Shown one piece after another: positions 8,018-16,153 of a stretch of DNA of 64,000 bases. The stretch's first letter is position 1. Every line of letters begins with the position of its first letter. Origin of the DNA: Gemmatimonadales bacterium (GTDB taxonomy: Bacteria; Gemmatimonadota; Gemmatimonadetes; Longimicrobiales; Gaopeijiaceae); assembly GCA_007692665.1 (NCBI GenBank), contig REBP01000109.1, positions 1 to 64,000 on the forward strand, given 5' to 3'. A program made the position numbers and the translations under genes. The notes beneath the pieces were generated by a model. The model saw only the letters and a program-made list of their open reading frames with translations. It was not told where the DNA came from and made no database searches.

Positions 8018-9397
8018 ATGATCCCTGCCGGTTCGCCTCGCTCCGACGACTCTCCCTCCCCGACACGCCCCCGGGGCCGGGTTCCGACGTGGCCCTCCGC
8101 CGCATGGATCGCGCGAACCCCCGTGCTGACCTGGGCGCTTGCATGCGGTGCCGCCGCCTCCGGGTGCGCGGCGGCGGGGGCAACGGGTGCGGGCACGAGT
8201 GCGGGCACGGTTGCGGCCACAGTTGCGAGCACGGGTGAGGTTGCCGCACCGAGCGCGGCGGCTCTCTCCTCGCAGGACGCCCTTCCCTCGGCACGGGGGC
8301 CCCTTCGCCCCGACCGGGAGTACCGTGTCTTCGTGGGCTCCGAGGCCACCGACCGGATCTCGCTCGTGGTCTTCGGTCCTGGAGGCGCCACCGTGGAGCG
8401 CGAGTTCACCGTGAGCTTCTACCCCACCGAATCGGACGGCCCCCACGGCCTCGCCATGTCCCCCGACGGGGCTCTCCTGTACGTGACCACCGGACACGGC
8501 CGCCCCTTTGGAAACCTCTGGAAGATCGATCCGGAAACGGGGCGTTCGCTGGGCCGGGTCGAACTGGGCCTCTTTCCCGCTTCCCTCGCCGTGTCGCCCG
8601 AGGGAAGTTTCGCGTTCGTGGCCAACTTCAACCTCCACGGGGACATGGTCCCCTCCAGCATCTCGGTGGTGAGCACGGAACGGATGATCGAGGTCTCCCG
8701 CCTCGAGACCTGCACCATGCCCCATGGATCCCGCCTCTCCTCCGACGGGCGCCGCCAGTACTCCACCTGCATGATGGACGACATGCTCGTGGAGGTGGAT
8801 GCCTGGGGGCTGGGGGTAGCACGGCACTTCCGGCTCGCCCCCGGGGCGGAGGCGGGCCATGCCGGGCCCCCCGGGGGTGCGGATGCGGCGGGTCACGGTG
8901 CACCGGCTCACGGTGCCGCGGGCCACGGAGCGCCGGGCCACGCCCATCACGCGGACATGCCGAAGGCAGTCTGCTCCCCGACCTGGGCGCAGCCGGCGGC
9001 GGACGACCGGTCGGTATTTGTCGCCTGCAACCGAAGCGGCGAACTGGTGGAGATCGACCTGGAGAGCTGGAGCCTGGTTCGCCGCATTCCGGCGGCCCCC
9101 GGAATCTACAACGTCGAGGTCACCTCGGACGGACGACGACTCGTGGCCACCAACAAGCAGGACGACTCGGTCTCCATCTTCGACCTGGCATCGGGGACCG
9201 AGGAGGTCCGGCTGCGCACCCACCGGCGCGTCGTGCACGGCGTCGTGATCTCGCCGGATGACCGCTACGCCTTCATCACGGTGGAAGGTGTGGGTTCGGA
9301 GCCCGGCACCCTGGAGGTCCTGGACCTTTCGGCAGGCGAGTTCGTGGCCAGGGTCGACCTTCCTCCCATGTCGGCCGGCGTGGCCTTCTGGCGGTGA
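8018..9397 (+). CDS. YncE-like beta-propeller lipoprotein with His-rich insert
   Basis: This 459-residue protein has a long N-region and then a probable lipobox (ACGAAASGC, about residues 42-50). The body has YncE/YVTN propeller repeats: LAMSPDGALLYVTTGHG, LAVSPEGSFAFVANFN, ADDRSVFVACNRSGELVEID, VTSDGRRLVATNKQDDSVSI and VVISPDDRYAFITVEG. Between blades, about residues 278-310, sits a Gly/Ala/His-rich loop with repeated GHGAP units that ends HAHHAD. Just upstream is YSTCMMDDMLVEVD. His, Met and Cys close together suggest metal binding, which is inference. The ATG has no good ribosome-binding site, so the true start may be further inside. It is divergent from the LVIVD gene. Confidence 0.75.
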   Translation: MIPAGSPRSDDSPSPTRPRGRVPTWPSAAWIARTPVLTWALACGAAASGCAAAGATGAGTSAGTVAATVASTGEVAAPSAAALSSQDALPSARGPLRPDREYRVFVGSEATDRISLVVFGPGGATVEREFTVSFYPTESDGPHGLAMSPDGALLYVTTGHGRPFGNLWKIDPETGRSLGRVELGLFPASLAVSPEGSFAFVANFNLHGDMVPSSISVVSTERMIEVSRLETCTMPHGSRLSSDGRRQYSTCMMDDMLVEVDAWGLGVARHFRLAPGAEAGHAGPPGGADAAGHGAPAHGAAGHGAPGHAHHADMPKAVCSPTWAQPAADDRSVFVACNRSGELVEIDLESWSLVRRIPAAPGIYNVEVTSDGRRLVATNKQDDSVSIFDLASGTEEVRLRTHRRVVHGVVISPDDRYAFITVEGVGSEPGTLEVLDLSAGEFVARVDLPPMSAGVAFWR

Positions 9398-9579
9398 GAC
9401 ACGATGACCAGGCACGCCACCGATCTCGACCAGACACCGGAAACGTCGGGGGATGCCGCGGGAGCCGGAGACGCCATTCGGCCCGACGCTTCCACGTGGC
9501 CACGGTTCCGGCGAAGCGCCTCTCCGGACTGGTCGTTCTGCCCTGACCTCGGCAACGAGCCGGACGGGGTGCCCGGGGT

Positions 9580-9840
9580 TCAGCCCCCCGGGATTCGCGC
9601 CGTCAGGTAGCGGCGCATGTCCGCAAGGGTCGTGATCTGGTCGTAGTCCGACTCAGGGATCTCCACCCCCAGGTTCTCGTCCAGGAGCACAATGAGGTTG
9701 AGGGCGTCCACCGAATCCAGGTCCGCCTCCTCCCTGAGGTTCGCGCTGGGGTCGATGGATTCCAGGTCCACTTCGGGGGCGATGCGTCGGAACGCATCCC
9801 GGATTCCGGTACGCACCCGGTCCTGGCTTGGTTCGGTCAT
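9580..9840 (-). CDS. Acyl carrier protein
   Basis: This is an 86-residue acidic helical protein. The attachment site for the 4'-phosphopantetheine arm is S43 in EADLDSVDALNLIV, matching the D-S-(L/V) pattern of acyl carrier proteins. The start codon overlaps the stop of the E2 gene by four bases (ATGA), so it is the last gene of the PDH-like operon. It is not next to fatty-acid synthesis genes, so it is probably a dedicated carrier. Possible roles are handling an acyl group from the neighbouring ligase or E2, or supplying octanoyl groups for lipoylation of E2. Confidence 0.9.
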   Translation of the reverse strand: MTEPSQDRVRTGIRDAFRRIAPEVDLESIDPSANLREEADLDSVDALNLIVLLDENLGVEIPESDYDQITTLADMRRYLTARIPGG

Positions 9841-11030
9841 AGGTCCTCCGGTGACTGGAGACGTTGGGCGACATGCTCAAGGAACAGCGCGCCCCGATGG
9901 CCGTCGCTGGCCCTGTGGTCCGCCGCCAGGGTGACCGTCACCACCCGCCGGCTCCCGACCATTCCCCCTTCGGCCCAGGGACGCTCGGCCACGGACCCGA
10001 TGCCCACGATGGCCACCTGGGGCGGGTAGATGACCCCGAACACCGCGTCCACCCCCCGCTCCCCCAGGCTGGTGACGGTGATCGTGGGATCGGCCACTTC
10101 CGAGCCCCGCAGGAGGCCGGCCCTGGACCGGTGGACGACGTCCCGGACCGCTTCGGTGAGTGCCTCCAGGGACCGGGTGTCCGCATCATGGATCGCCGGG
10201 GCCACGAGACCTCCGCCCCGCAGGGAGATGGCCATTCCCGGGTGCACCCCCTCGGCCCGGGAGAAGGCCTCATCCTCCCAGAAGCCGTTGAACTCGGGGA
10301 AGTTCTTCACGGCCCTGGCCACCGCCTTCAGGTAGAGGGCCGCCAGCAGGAGGCGCCGGGACGGGGATCGGTCCCGATTCGTCTGCCCCAGCCAGTGGAG
10401 CGTGGACTCGAGGGAAAACGTATGGACCAGGTAGTAGTGGGGGATCTCGCGCTTGGAGCGCGTCATGGCGGTGGCAATGGCCCTGCGCATGGCCGCGTGG
10501 CGGTCCACGCCGGAGTCGGGCCCGGATTCGTCCTGTTCCGCCACGGGTTCAGGCGCCCCCGAAGGAGGCAGTCCCTCCCGGTCCATTTCCTGCGCCGCCG
10601 TCTCCACGTCGGAAAGGGTGATCGCGCCCCCCGGCCCTGATCCATGGAGCGTGTCCAGTTCCAGGTTCAGCTCCTTCGCCCTCTTTCGTGCGACCGGGCT
10701 CACGCGGAGGCGGCGGTGGGGTTCCTCGGCGGGAGGAGTATCCGGGCTCGGCTCATCCCACACTTCCTCCACCACCTGGTCGGCGGTCGATTCCGTCTCC
10801 TTCAGGAGCAGGAGGGGCTCACCCACCGGGACCCGGCTGCCTGGAGCGGCCACGATCTCCGCCACCTCGGCATCCTCCCAGATCTCGATCTCGATGGCGC
10901 CCTTCTCGGTGTCCACCACGCCCACCACGTCCCCCCGGCTCACCCTCTGTCCCGGCTGCACGTGCCACTCCACCACGGTGCCCGCTTCCATTCCGGCCCC
11001 AAGGGAGGGCATGGGGTAGGCCTTGCTCAT
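9837..11030 (-). CDS. pdhC: 2-oxo acid dehydrogenase E2 (dihydrolipoyl acyltransferase)
   Basis: This 397-residue protein starts [20 protein letters not shown]. The N-terminal lipoyl domain covers about residues 3-77, with the lipoyl lysine K43 in [13 protein letters not shown] peripheral-subunit-binding domain follows a Pro/Glu-rich linker ([20 protein letters not shown]). The catalytic domain fills the C-terminal half and ends with the active-site motif H372-RASDG (HxxxDG). The 'MPSLGA-ME' start is typical of an E2 class found with PDH-type E1 genes. The start codon overlaps the E1 beta stop by four bases. The acyl group is most likely acetyl, judged from the E1 subunits. No E3 gene is present, so lipoamide dehydrogenase must come from elsewhere. 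Confidence 0.88.
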   Translation of the reverse strand: MSKAYPMPSLGAGMEAGTVVEWHVQPGQRVSRGDVVGVVDTEKGAIEIEIWEDAEVAEIVAAPGSRVPVGEPLLLLKETESTADQVVEEVWDEPSPDTPPAEEPHRRLRVSPVARKRAKELNLELDTLHGSGPGGAITLSDVETAAQEMDREGLPPSGAPEPVAEQDESGPDSGVDRHAAMRRAIATAMTRSKREIPHYYLVHTFSLESTLHWLGQTNRDRSPSRRLLLAALYLKAVARAVKNFPEFNGFWEDEAFSRAEGVHPGMAISLRGGGLVAPAIHDADTRSLEALTEAVRDVVHRSRAGLLRGSEVADPTITVTSLGERGVDAVFGVIYPPQVAIVGIGSVAERPWAEGGMVGSRRVVTVTLAADHRASDGHRGALFLEHVAQRLQSPEDL

Positions 11031-12016
11031 GAAAGTTCTCCCTTTCCGGAGATCAGGGTCCGGACCGCGTGCACGATGTCCTCCACCTGGGGAAGGGCGG
11101 CCCGTTCCAGGTGCTCGGGGTAGGGGGTGGGGACCTCGACCCCGCAGACCCGGGACACGGGGGCGTCCAGTTCGTAGAAGGCACCCTCGGTGATCCGGGC
11201 GCTGATCTCGGCAGAGATGCCTCCGCTCCGCCATCCCTCGTCCACCACCACGGCGCGGTGGGTCCGCCGCACCGTCTCCAGGATCGCGTCGGTGTCCAGG
11301 GGGCGGAGGGTGCGGAGGTCCAGGACCTCGGCCGAGATGCCCTCCTCCTCCAGGGCGTCTGCTGCCTGCATGGCCTTCACGACGCCGAGTCCGAACGTGA
11401 TGAGGCTGACGTCCGATCCCGTCCGGCGAACCTCGGCCCGGTCGATGGAAACGGGCCCCGCGTCCTCGGCCAGCTCCCCCTCCATGTTGTAGAGAAGGAC
11501 ATGCTCGAAGATGATGACGGGATCCGGGTCTTCCAGGGCGGTCCAGAGCATCCCCCGGGCGTCCTCCAGGGTTGCGGGGGTGAGAATCCTGAGACCGGGG
11601 ATGTGCGCGTACCAGCCGTCGAGGCTCCGGGAGTGCTGGGCCGCCACCTGTCGGCCCCCGCCGGTGGCCATCCGGATCACCAGGGGGACGTTGAAGGCGC
11701 CCCCCGACATGTGGAGGAGGGTGGCGGCGTTGTTCACGATCTGGTCCATGGCCAGGAGGCTGAAGTTCACCGTCATGATCTCCACGATGGGGCGCATTCC
11801 GCCCAGGGCAGCCCCGATCCCGGCGCCCACGAAGCCGGACTCCGCCAGCGGGGTATCGCGGATCCGCTCGGGCCCGAACTCCTCCAGGAGGCCCTTGCTC
11901 ACGGCGTAACACCCGCCGTAGTGACCCACGTCCTCGCCCATGAGGAAGACCCGGTCGTCCCGATGCATCGCTTCCCGGATCGCCCCCCTCATGGCCTCGC
12001 GGTAGGTGGTCTTCAT
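11027..12016 (-). CDS. pdhB: Pyruvate dehydrogenase-type E1 component, beta subunit
   Basis: This is a 329-residue transketolase-like subunit. It shows [40 protein letters not shown] and [20 protein letters not shown], all standard for E1 beta of the PDH/BCKDH/acetoin group, plus a transketolase C-terminal domain ([27 protein letters not shown]). With the alpha subunit it makes the thiamine-diphosphate enzyme that decarboxylates the 2-oxo acid and reductively acylates E2. It overlaps the genes on both sides by four bases (ATGA), implying coupled translation and fixed stoichiometry. Confidence 0.92.
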   Translation of the reverse strand: MKTTYREAMRGAIREAMHRDDRVFLMGEDVGHYGGCYAVSKGLLEEFGPERIRDTPLAESGFVGAGIGAALGGMRPIVEIMTVNFSLLAMDQIVNNAATLLHMSGGAFNVPLVIRMATGGGRQVAAQHSRSLDGWYAHIPGLRILTPATLEDARGMLWTALEDPDPVIIFEHVLLYNMEGELAEDAGPVSIDRAEVRRTGSDVSLITFGLGVVKAMQAADALEEEGISAEVLDLRTLRPLDTDAILETVRRTHRAVVVDEGWRSGGISAEISARITEGAFYELDAPVSRVCGVEVPTPYPEHLERAALPQVEDIVHAVRTLISGKGELS

Positions 12017-13011
12017 GGCGCCCCTCCCGTCTCGCTGTGGACGAAGCGTGTCAGTTCCTCCACCGGCTCCCAGCTCCCCTCCTCGGCGAAGGTCACCGCC
12101 TCCTCCACCTCGGCGGTCACCTCGGATTCCAGCGCCGCCAGCGCGTCATCGTCCAGCATCCCCGCTTGCCGCATCCGGTCGGCCAGGAGCGGGATGGGGT
12201 CCCGCTTCTTCCATTCCGACACCTCCTCCCTGGACCGGTAGAGCTCGGGGTCAAACATGGAGTGGGGCCGGAACCGGTAGGTCCGGAACTCCAGGAAGTG
12301 GGGTCCGCCCCCGGCCCGAATCGACTGGACGGCCCGCCGGGTGGCATCCTCCACCGCGAGGACATCCATCCCGTCCACCGCCCACGCGGGCATCCCGTAG
12401 CTCGTGGCACGAAGGGCGAGGTCGGTTTCGGCATGGGCGATCGCCAGCGCGGTGCCCATGGCGTAAAGGTTGTTCTCGCAGCAGAAGAGGAGGGGGAGGT
12501 CCCAGAGGGCGGCCAGGTTCATGGATTCGTGGAACTCCCCCTCCGCCATGGCGCCGTCGCCGAAGTAGCAGGCGGTCACCCGGTCCTCCCCCTTCATCTG
12601 CGCCGCGAGGGCGAGACCTGCCGCCAGGGGGAGGCCCCCGGCCACGATGGCGTTGCCGCCGTAGAACCGGGTTTCGGCGTCGAAGATGTGCATGGAGCCT
12701 CCCCGCCCTCGGGCGCATCCCTCCTTCCTGCCGTACATCTCTGCCATGATGGTCGTGGCCGGAACGCCCCGAGCCAGCGCCTGGCCGTGCTCACGGTAGG
12801 TGGCGACCACCGAGTCCCGGGGTTCGAGGACCGGCAGGGAACCCGCGGCGACGGCTTCCTCCCCGATGTAGAGATGGAGGAAGCCCCGGATCTTCTGCCG
12901 GGTGTAGAGTTCGGCGCACTTCTCCTCGAATCTCCGGATGAGGATCATGCTCCGGAGAAGGGCCCGGGCGTGGGATTCGTCGGGGAGGGGCGGGGAGGGA
13001 GGGAAGGTCAT
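12013..13011 (-). CDS. pdhA: Pyruvate dehydrogenase-type E1 component, alpha subunit
   Basis: This is a 332-residue protein starting [10 protein letters not shown]. The thiamine-diphosphate motif runs from G151-DG to N180-N181 ([10 protein letters not shown] ... CCENN, spacing about 26). [27 protein letters not shown] and GGSMHIF are typical of E1 alpha, and [14 protein letters not shown] is the phosphorylation-loop region seen in PDH-type enzymes. This favours pyruvate over branched-chain acids, though acetoin dehydrogenase cannot be fully ruled out. The start overlaps the stop of the upstream ligase gene by four bases, tying acyl-CoA ligase and dehydrogenase synthesis together. Confidence 0.9.
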   Translation of the reverse strand: MTFPPSPPLPDESHARALLRSMILIRRFEEKCAELYTRQKIRGFLHLYIGEEAVAAGSLPVLEPRDSVVATYREHGQALARGVPATTIMAEMYGRKEGCARGRGGSMHIFDAETRFYGGNAIVAGGLPLAAGLALAAQMKGEDRVTACYFGDGAMAEGEFHESMNLAALWDLPLLFCCENNLYAMGTALAIAHAETDLALRATSYGMPAWAVDGMDVLAVEDATRRAVQSIRAGGGPHFLEFRTYRFRPHSMFDPELYRSREEVSEWKKRDPIPLLADRMRQAGMLDDDALAALESEVTAEVEEAVTFAEEGSWEPVEELTRFVHSETGGAP

Positions 13012-14732
13012 GTCGGTTCCTCGAGGGTGGAGAGGTCTCCTTCGGGGGTACCCAGTTCCCGGGCCTTCAGGAGGCGCCGCAGGGTCTTCCCGCTCTTCGT
13101 CCTGGGGAGGTCGTCCAGGAAGGCGATCTCCTTCGGCGCCGCCACCGAGCCCAGGCGCTTCCGGGCGTGACCGAGGATCTCCAGCCGGAGATCCTCCGAC
13201 GCCTCGTGGCCGGGATGGAGGCTGATGAAGGCCTTCACGATTTCCCCGACCATCGGGTCGGGCTTTCCGATGACGGCGGCCTCCGCCACCGCCGGGTGCT
13301 CCATCAGGGCGCTCTCGACCTCGAAGGGGCCGATGAGGTGACCGGCGGACTTGATCACGTCGTCGGCCCGCCCCACGAACCAGTAGTATCCGTCGGCGTC
13401 GCGGCGGACCAGGTCTCCCGTGAGGTACCAGTCCCCGGCAAAGCATCCGAGGTACCGTTCCTTCTGGTGAACGTAGCTCCGGAACATGGAGGGCCAGCCC
13501 TTCCGAAGCAGAAGCTCCCCCTCCACGTCCACCGCCTCGATGAGGGTCACCCCGCCGTTCTCCCGGCGGCCCACGGCCGCGTCCACGCCGGGGAGAGGGT
13601 GCCCCATGGATCCGGGGCGGATCTCGCGTCCGGCCACGTTGGCGATCATGATTCCCCCGGTCTCCGTCTGCCACCAGTTGTCGTGGATGGGGAGGCCCAG
13701 CACCTCCTGCGCCCAGACCACCGCCTCCGGGTTCAGGGGTTCGCCCACGCTGGCGATGAATCGGAGGCGGGAGAGGTCGAACCGCCGGGGAAGCTCCCGT
13801 CCCGACTTCATGAGCATCCGGACTGCGGTGGGGGCCGTGTACCAGACGGTGACCTTCTCCGCCTCCAGGGTGCGGTACCAGCGCTCCGCATCGAACTCCC
13901 GTTCGTCCACCACGCTTGTTACTCCGTTGGTGAGGGGAGAGACGATGCCGTAGGAAGTCCCGGTCACCCACCCCGGATCGGCGGTGCACCAGAAGACATC
14001 GTCCGGGCGAAGGTCGAGGGCGATTCTTCCGGTGACGTGGTGGGCGACCACCGCCTCGTGGACATGGAGCGCCCCCTTCGGCGCGCCCGTGGTCCCGCTG
14101 GTGAAGTGCAGGAGCGCCGGATCCTCCGGATCGGTGTCCTGGATCCGGAAACGGTCATCGGCCTGGGCCAGGAGCGTGGTCAGGCTCCGGACCCCGTCGG
14201 CGCCGGCACCCGCCTCTGCAGCCTCCTCCTCCGTTCCGGCCAGGAGGATGTGTTCCAGCGCGGGGAGTTGCTCCCGCAGCGCCCGGACCTTGCGGCGGTA
14301 GAGTGCCGGGGTGGTGACGAGGACCCGGGCCGACCCCGGGTCCATTCGCGCCCGGATGGGCTCCGGGCCGAAGGCGGAGAAGAGGGGGCAGACCACGCAT
14401 CGGGCCTTGAGGGCGCCCAGCGCTGCCACGTACAGCTCGGGGATTCGTCCTGCCAGGAGAAAGACGCGGTCTCCTGGCTCGACGCCCAGGTCTCCCAGGG
14501 CGCTCGCGAATCGACTGGTCTCCACGGCGAGCTGGCGGAAGGACATCTCCCGGCGTTCCCCGTCCCTGGAGAGGAATCGAAAGGCGATGCGGTCCCCGCC
14601 GGCTCCCTGGGCATGCCGGTCCACCGCTTCATGGGCGATGTTGAGCCCCCGACCCCCCGGGAGGCCGTCCATCTCGGCCCGCGCCCGGGCCCATGCCGAC
14701 TTCAGTGCGTTCCGGGTCGAAATGCTGTCCAT
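13008..14732 (-). CDS. AMP-forming acyl-CoA (acetyl-CoA-like) synthetase
   Basis: This 574-residue member of the ANL superfamily carries the P-loop-like motif [17 protein letters not shown], the WWQTETGG motif, the hinge region [19 protein letters not shown] and the catalytic lysine K549 in [13 protein letters not shown]. The 'WWQTET' motif and overall layout resemble acetyl- or medium-chain acyl-CoA synthetases; it is shorter than classic Acs (about 650). It activates a carboxylic acid with ATP and CoA. AAGGA lies before the start. It is the first member of the ATGA-linked block leading into PDH E1/E2 and ACP. The C-terminal lysine suggests possible control by acetylation, as known for Acs, but no acetylase is nearby. 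Confidence 0.88.
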   Translation of the reverse strand: MDSISTRNALKSAWARARAEMDGLPGGRGLNIAHEAVDRHAQGAGGDRIAFRFLSRDGERREMSFRQLAVETSRFASALGDLGVEPGDRVFLLAGRIPELYVAALGALKARCVVCPLFSAFGPEPIRARMDPGSARVLVTTPALYRRKVRALREQLPALEHILLAGTEEEAAEAGAGADGVRSLTTLLAQADDRFRIQDTDPEDPALLHFTSGTTGAPKGALHVHEAVVAHHVTGRIALDLRPDDVFWCTADPGWVTGTSYGIVSPLTNGVTSVVDEREFDAERWYRTLEAEKVTVWYTAPTAVRMLMKSGRELPRRFDLSRLRFIASVGEPLNPEAVVWAQEVLGLPIHDNWWQTETGGIMIANVAGREIRPGSMGHPLPGVDAAVGRRENGGVTLIEAVDVEGELLLRKGWPSMFRSYVHQKERYLGCFAGDWYLTGDLVRRDADGYYWFVGRADDVIKSAGHLIGPFEVESALMEHPAVAEAAVIGKPDPMVGEIVKAFISLHPGHEASEDLRLEILGHARKRLGSVAAPKEIAFLDDLPRTKSGKTLRRLLKARELGTPEGDLSTLEEPT

Positions 14733-14857
14733 GGGCGGATCCTTCCGAGATCAGGATGGGTGGGCTTCGAGACTCATCGCCGAACGCTTCGCACGGCGGG
14801 TCTGCATGAAGGTCCGCGGCAGAAGGAATCCGTGACCGGCCCCGAAGCCCGGCCCCC

Positions 14858-15781
14858 TCATTCCCCGGCGTCCCGGTGAACCAGGACATGGCCTTCCGAC
14901 CCCCGGATCACCTTGTCCGCCACGCTTCCCAGCAGGAGGCGGGTTCGGGGATCCCTTCCGCGGGTGGAAAGGACCAGGACATCGGCTCCCGACCGTACCT
15001 GTTCCGACAGGATCCCCTCGTGCGCCTGGACCCCCGAAAGCACCTCGTACTCCACCTCGAGACCTCGCCGCCCGAGCTCCTTCGCGGTCCGCTCCATGTA
15101 CGACCGCAGCCGGAGGATGGGGGCTGCGTCCCCACCCACCTCACCCGTAGGTCGAGGGGTCACCCCGGCGGCGAATTCCTCCCCGTCGGAAGCGACGCCC
15201 ACCAGGGCGATACTCGCGCTGAACAGCCGAGCCAGTTCCTCCGCCCAGGGGAGGATGGCTTCGGCCATCTCGGAACCGTCCAGTGCCACGAGAAGGCACT
15301 GGGGGGCGGGGCGGCTCTCGAGCTGAACGGGGTCATCTCCCGGCTCTCGCCACAGGAAGACGGGCGATGGGACGCTTCGGAGCACACCATCAGCCACGCT
15401 TCCGAGCCACATCCTCTGGAAGCGACCCCGACCATGGGTGGTCATGACCACCTGGTCGATTCCCTGCCGGAGCACGAACTCCTGGATGGCTCGCACCGGA
15501 GGGCCCGAAAGGAGGTGGGTTTGGATGGGCGACGTGGCACCTGCCGACTCGAGGCGCTGCCGCACCTCCGCCAGATAGTTCGCAGTCCGGGTGCGGGCGC
15601 TCTCCATCCACTCCGGCCACTCCGGGTCGGTTTCCTCGAACATCCCGAAGGGTCGAAGCGCGGCCACGGCCTGCGCCAGGTGAATCTCTCCCTGGCTCCG
15701 TTCCGCCAGGGAAAGGGCGAAGGGGAGGGCGGATTCGGCGAGCGGCGATCCATCCAGCGGAACCAGGATCCTGCGGTACAT
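14858..15781 (-). CDS. Tandem-domain universal stress protein
   Basis: The start at 15781 (MYRRILVPLDGSPLAE, preceded by GGGAG) gives 307 residues; the longer frame upstream is not used. It has two Usp folds in tandem. Domain 1 ends with the ATP-loop pattern TTHGRGRFQRMWLGSVADGV. Domain 2 begins CLLVALDGSEMAEAILPW and ends STRGRDPRTRLLLGSVADKV. Both loops match G-2x-G-9x-G-S, so both domains should bind nucleotide. It lies 125 bp upstream of the acyl-CoA ligase gene and may head that transcript. It is divergent from ppsA. A second tandem Usp lies at 58989-59846. Confidence 0.9.
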   Translation of the reverse strand: MYRRILVPLDGSPLAESALPFALSLAERSQGEIHLAQAVAALRPFGMFEETDPEWPEWMESARTRTANYLAEVRQRLESAGATSPIQTHLLSGPPVRAIQEFVLRQGIDQVVMTTHGRGRFQRMWLGSVADGVLRSVPSPVFLWREPGDDPVQLESRPAPQCLLVALDGSEMAEAILPWAEELARLFSASIALVGVASDGEEFAAGVTPRPTGEVGGDAAPILRLRSYMERTAKELGRRGLEVEYEVLSGVQAHEGILSEQVRSGADVLVLSTRGRDPRTRLLLGSVADKVIRGSEGHVLVHRDAGE

Positions 15782-16153
15782 GCGCGCTCCCTGACGAGAG
15801 GTGATGGGGCAGCTCCGGCACCCCCACACCTTGCGAGAGGCGTGCCGCGCCCCTGCCGTCCGGAAATCCTCGCTCCGGCGCCGATCCACCGGTGGGACCG
15901 TGCGTCACAAAGTCCTGCGGGCATGTCATCCTGTCCCAAGCGGGCTTCGCGAGCACCTGGTTCCGACCTCCATGCTTCTCCGTCGAGTCAGAGCCCGCTG
16001 GCCCTGCATTCGCAGGGAATTCACGGGCGTTGGAGCTCGAGGCGAGCCCTCGTTCCCCACTCGGAGAGGTGGCGCACGGCTTGCAACGTGCGAGCGTGCC
16101 CGACTCCGACTCGACGGAGACGGCTCCCCCCTTCCTCCCCCGGAGGCTCCGCC
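15782..16153. other. Divergent promoter region between usp and ppsA
   Basis: This 372-bp spacer contains no gene I can support. It must hold the promoters of the minus-strand Usp/ligase/PDH block and of plus-strand ppsA-ftsH. Upstream of usp, the minus-strand sequence TTGGGACAGGATGACA (about 15924-15939) contains a GGGAC word also seen twice upstream of the second usp gene (60085-60112). A GGAGG at 16142-16146 is the ppsA ribosome-binding site. Confidence 0.4.

Noticed and set aside
9572..9592. CCCGGGG/CCCCGGG hairpin as terminator
   Set aside because: Half of it lies inside the ACP coding end, the loop is 7 bases, and it is 175 bp from the end of the plus-strand propeller gene. GC runs of this kind are common here.
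9404..9610. 68-codon plus-strand frame after the propeller gene
   Set aside because: No ribosome-binding site, Pro/Asp/Arg-rich, and it overlaps the ACP 3' end.
14876..16153. Long N-terminal extension of ppsA
   Set aside because: The frame happens to be open antisense to the Usp gene. GGAGG and the conserved PpsA start are at 16154.
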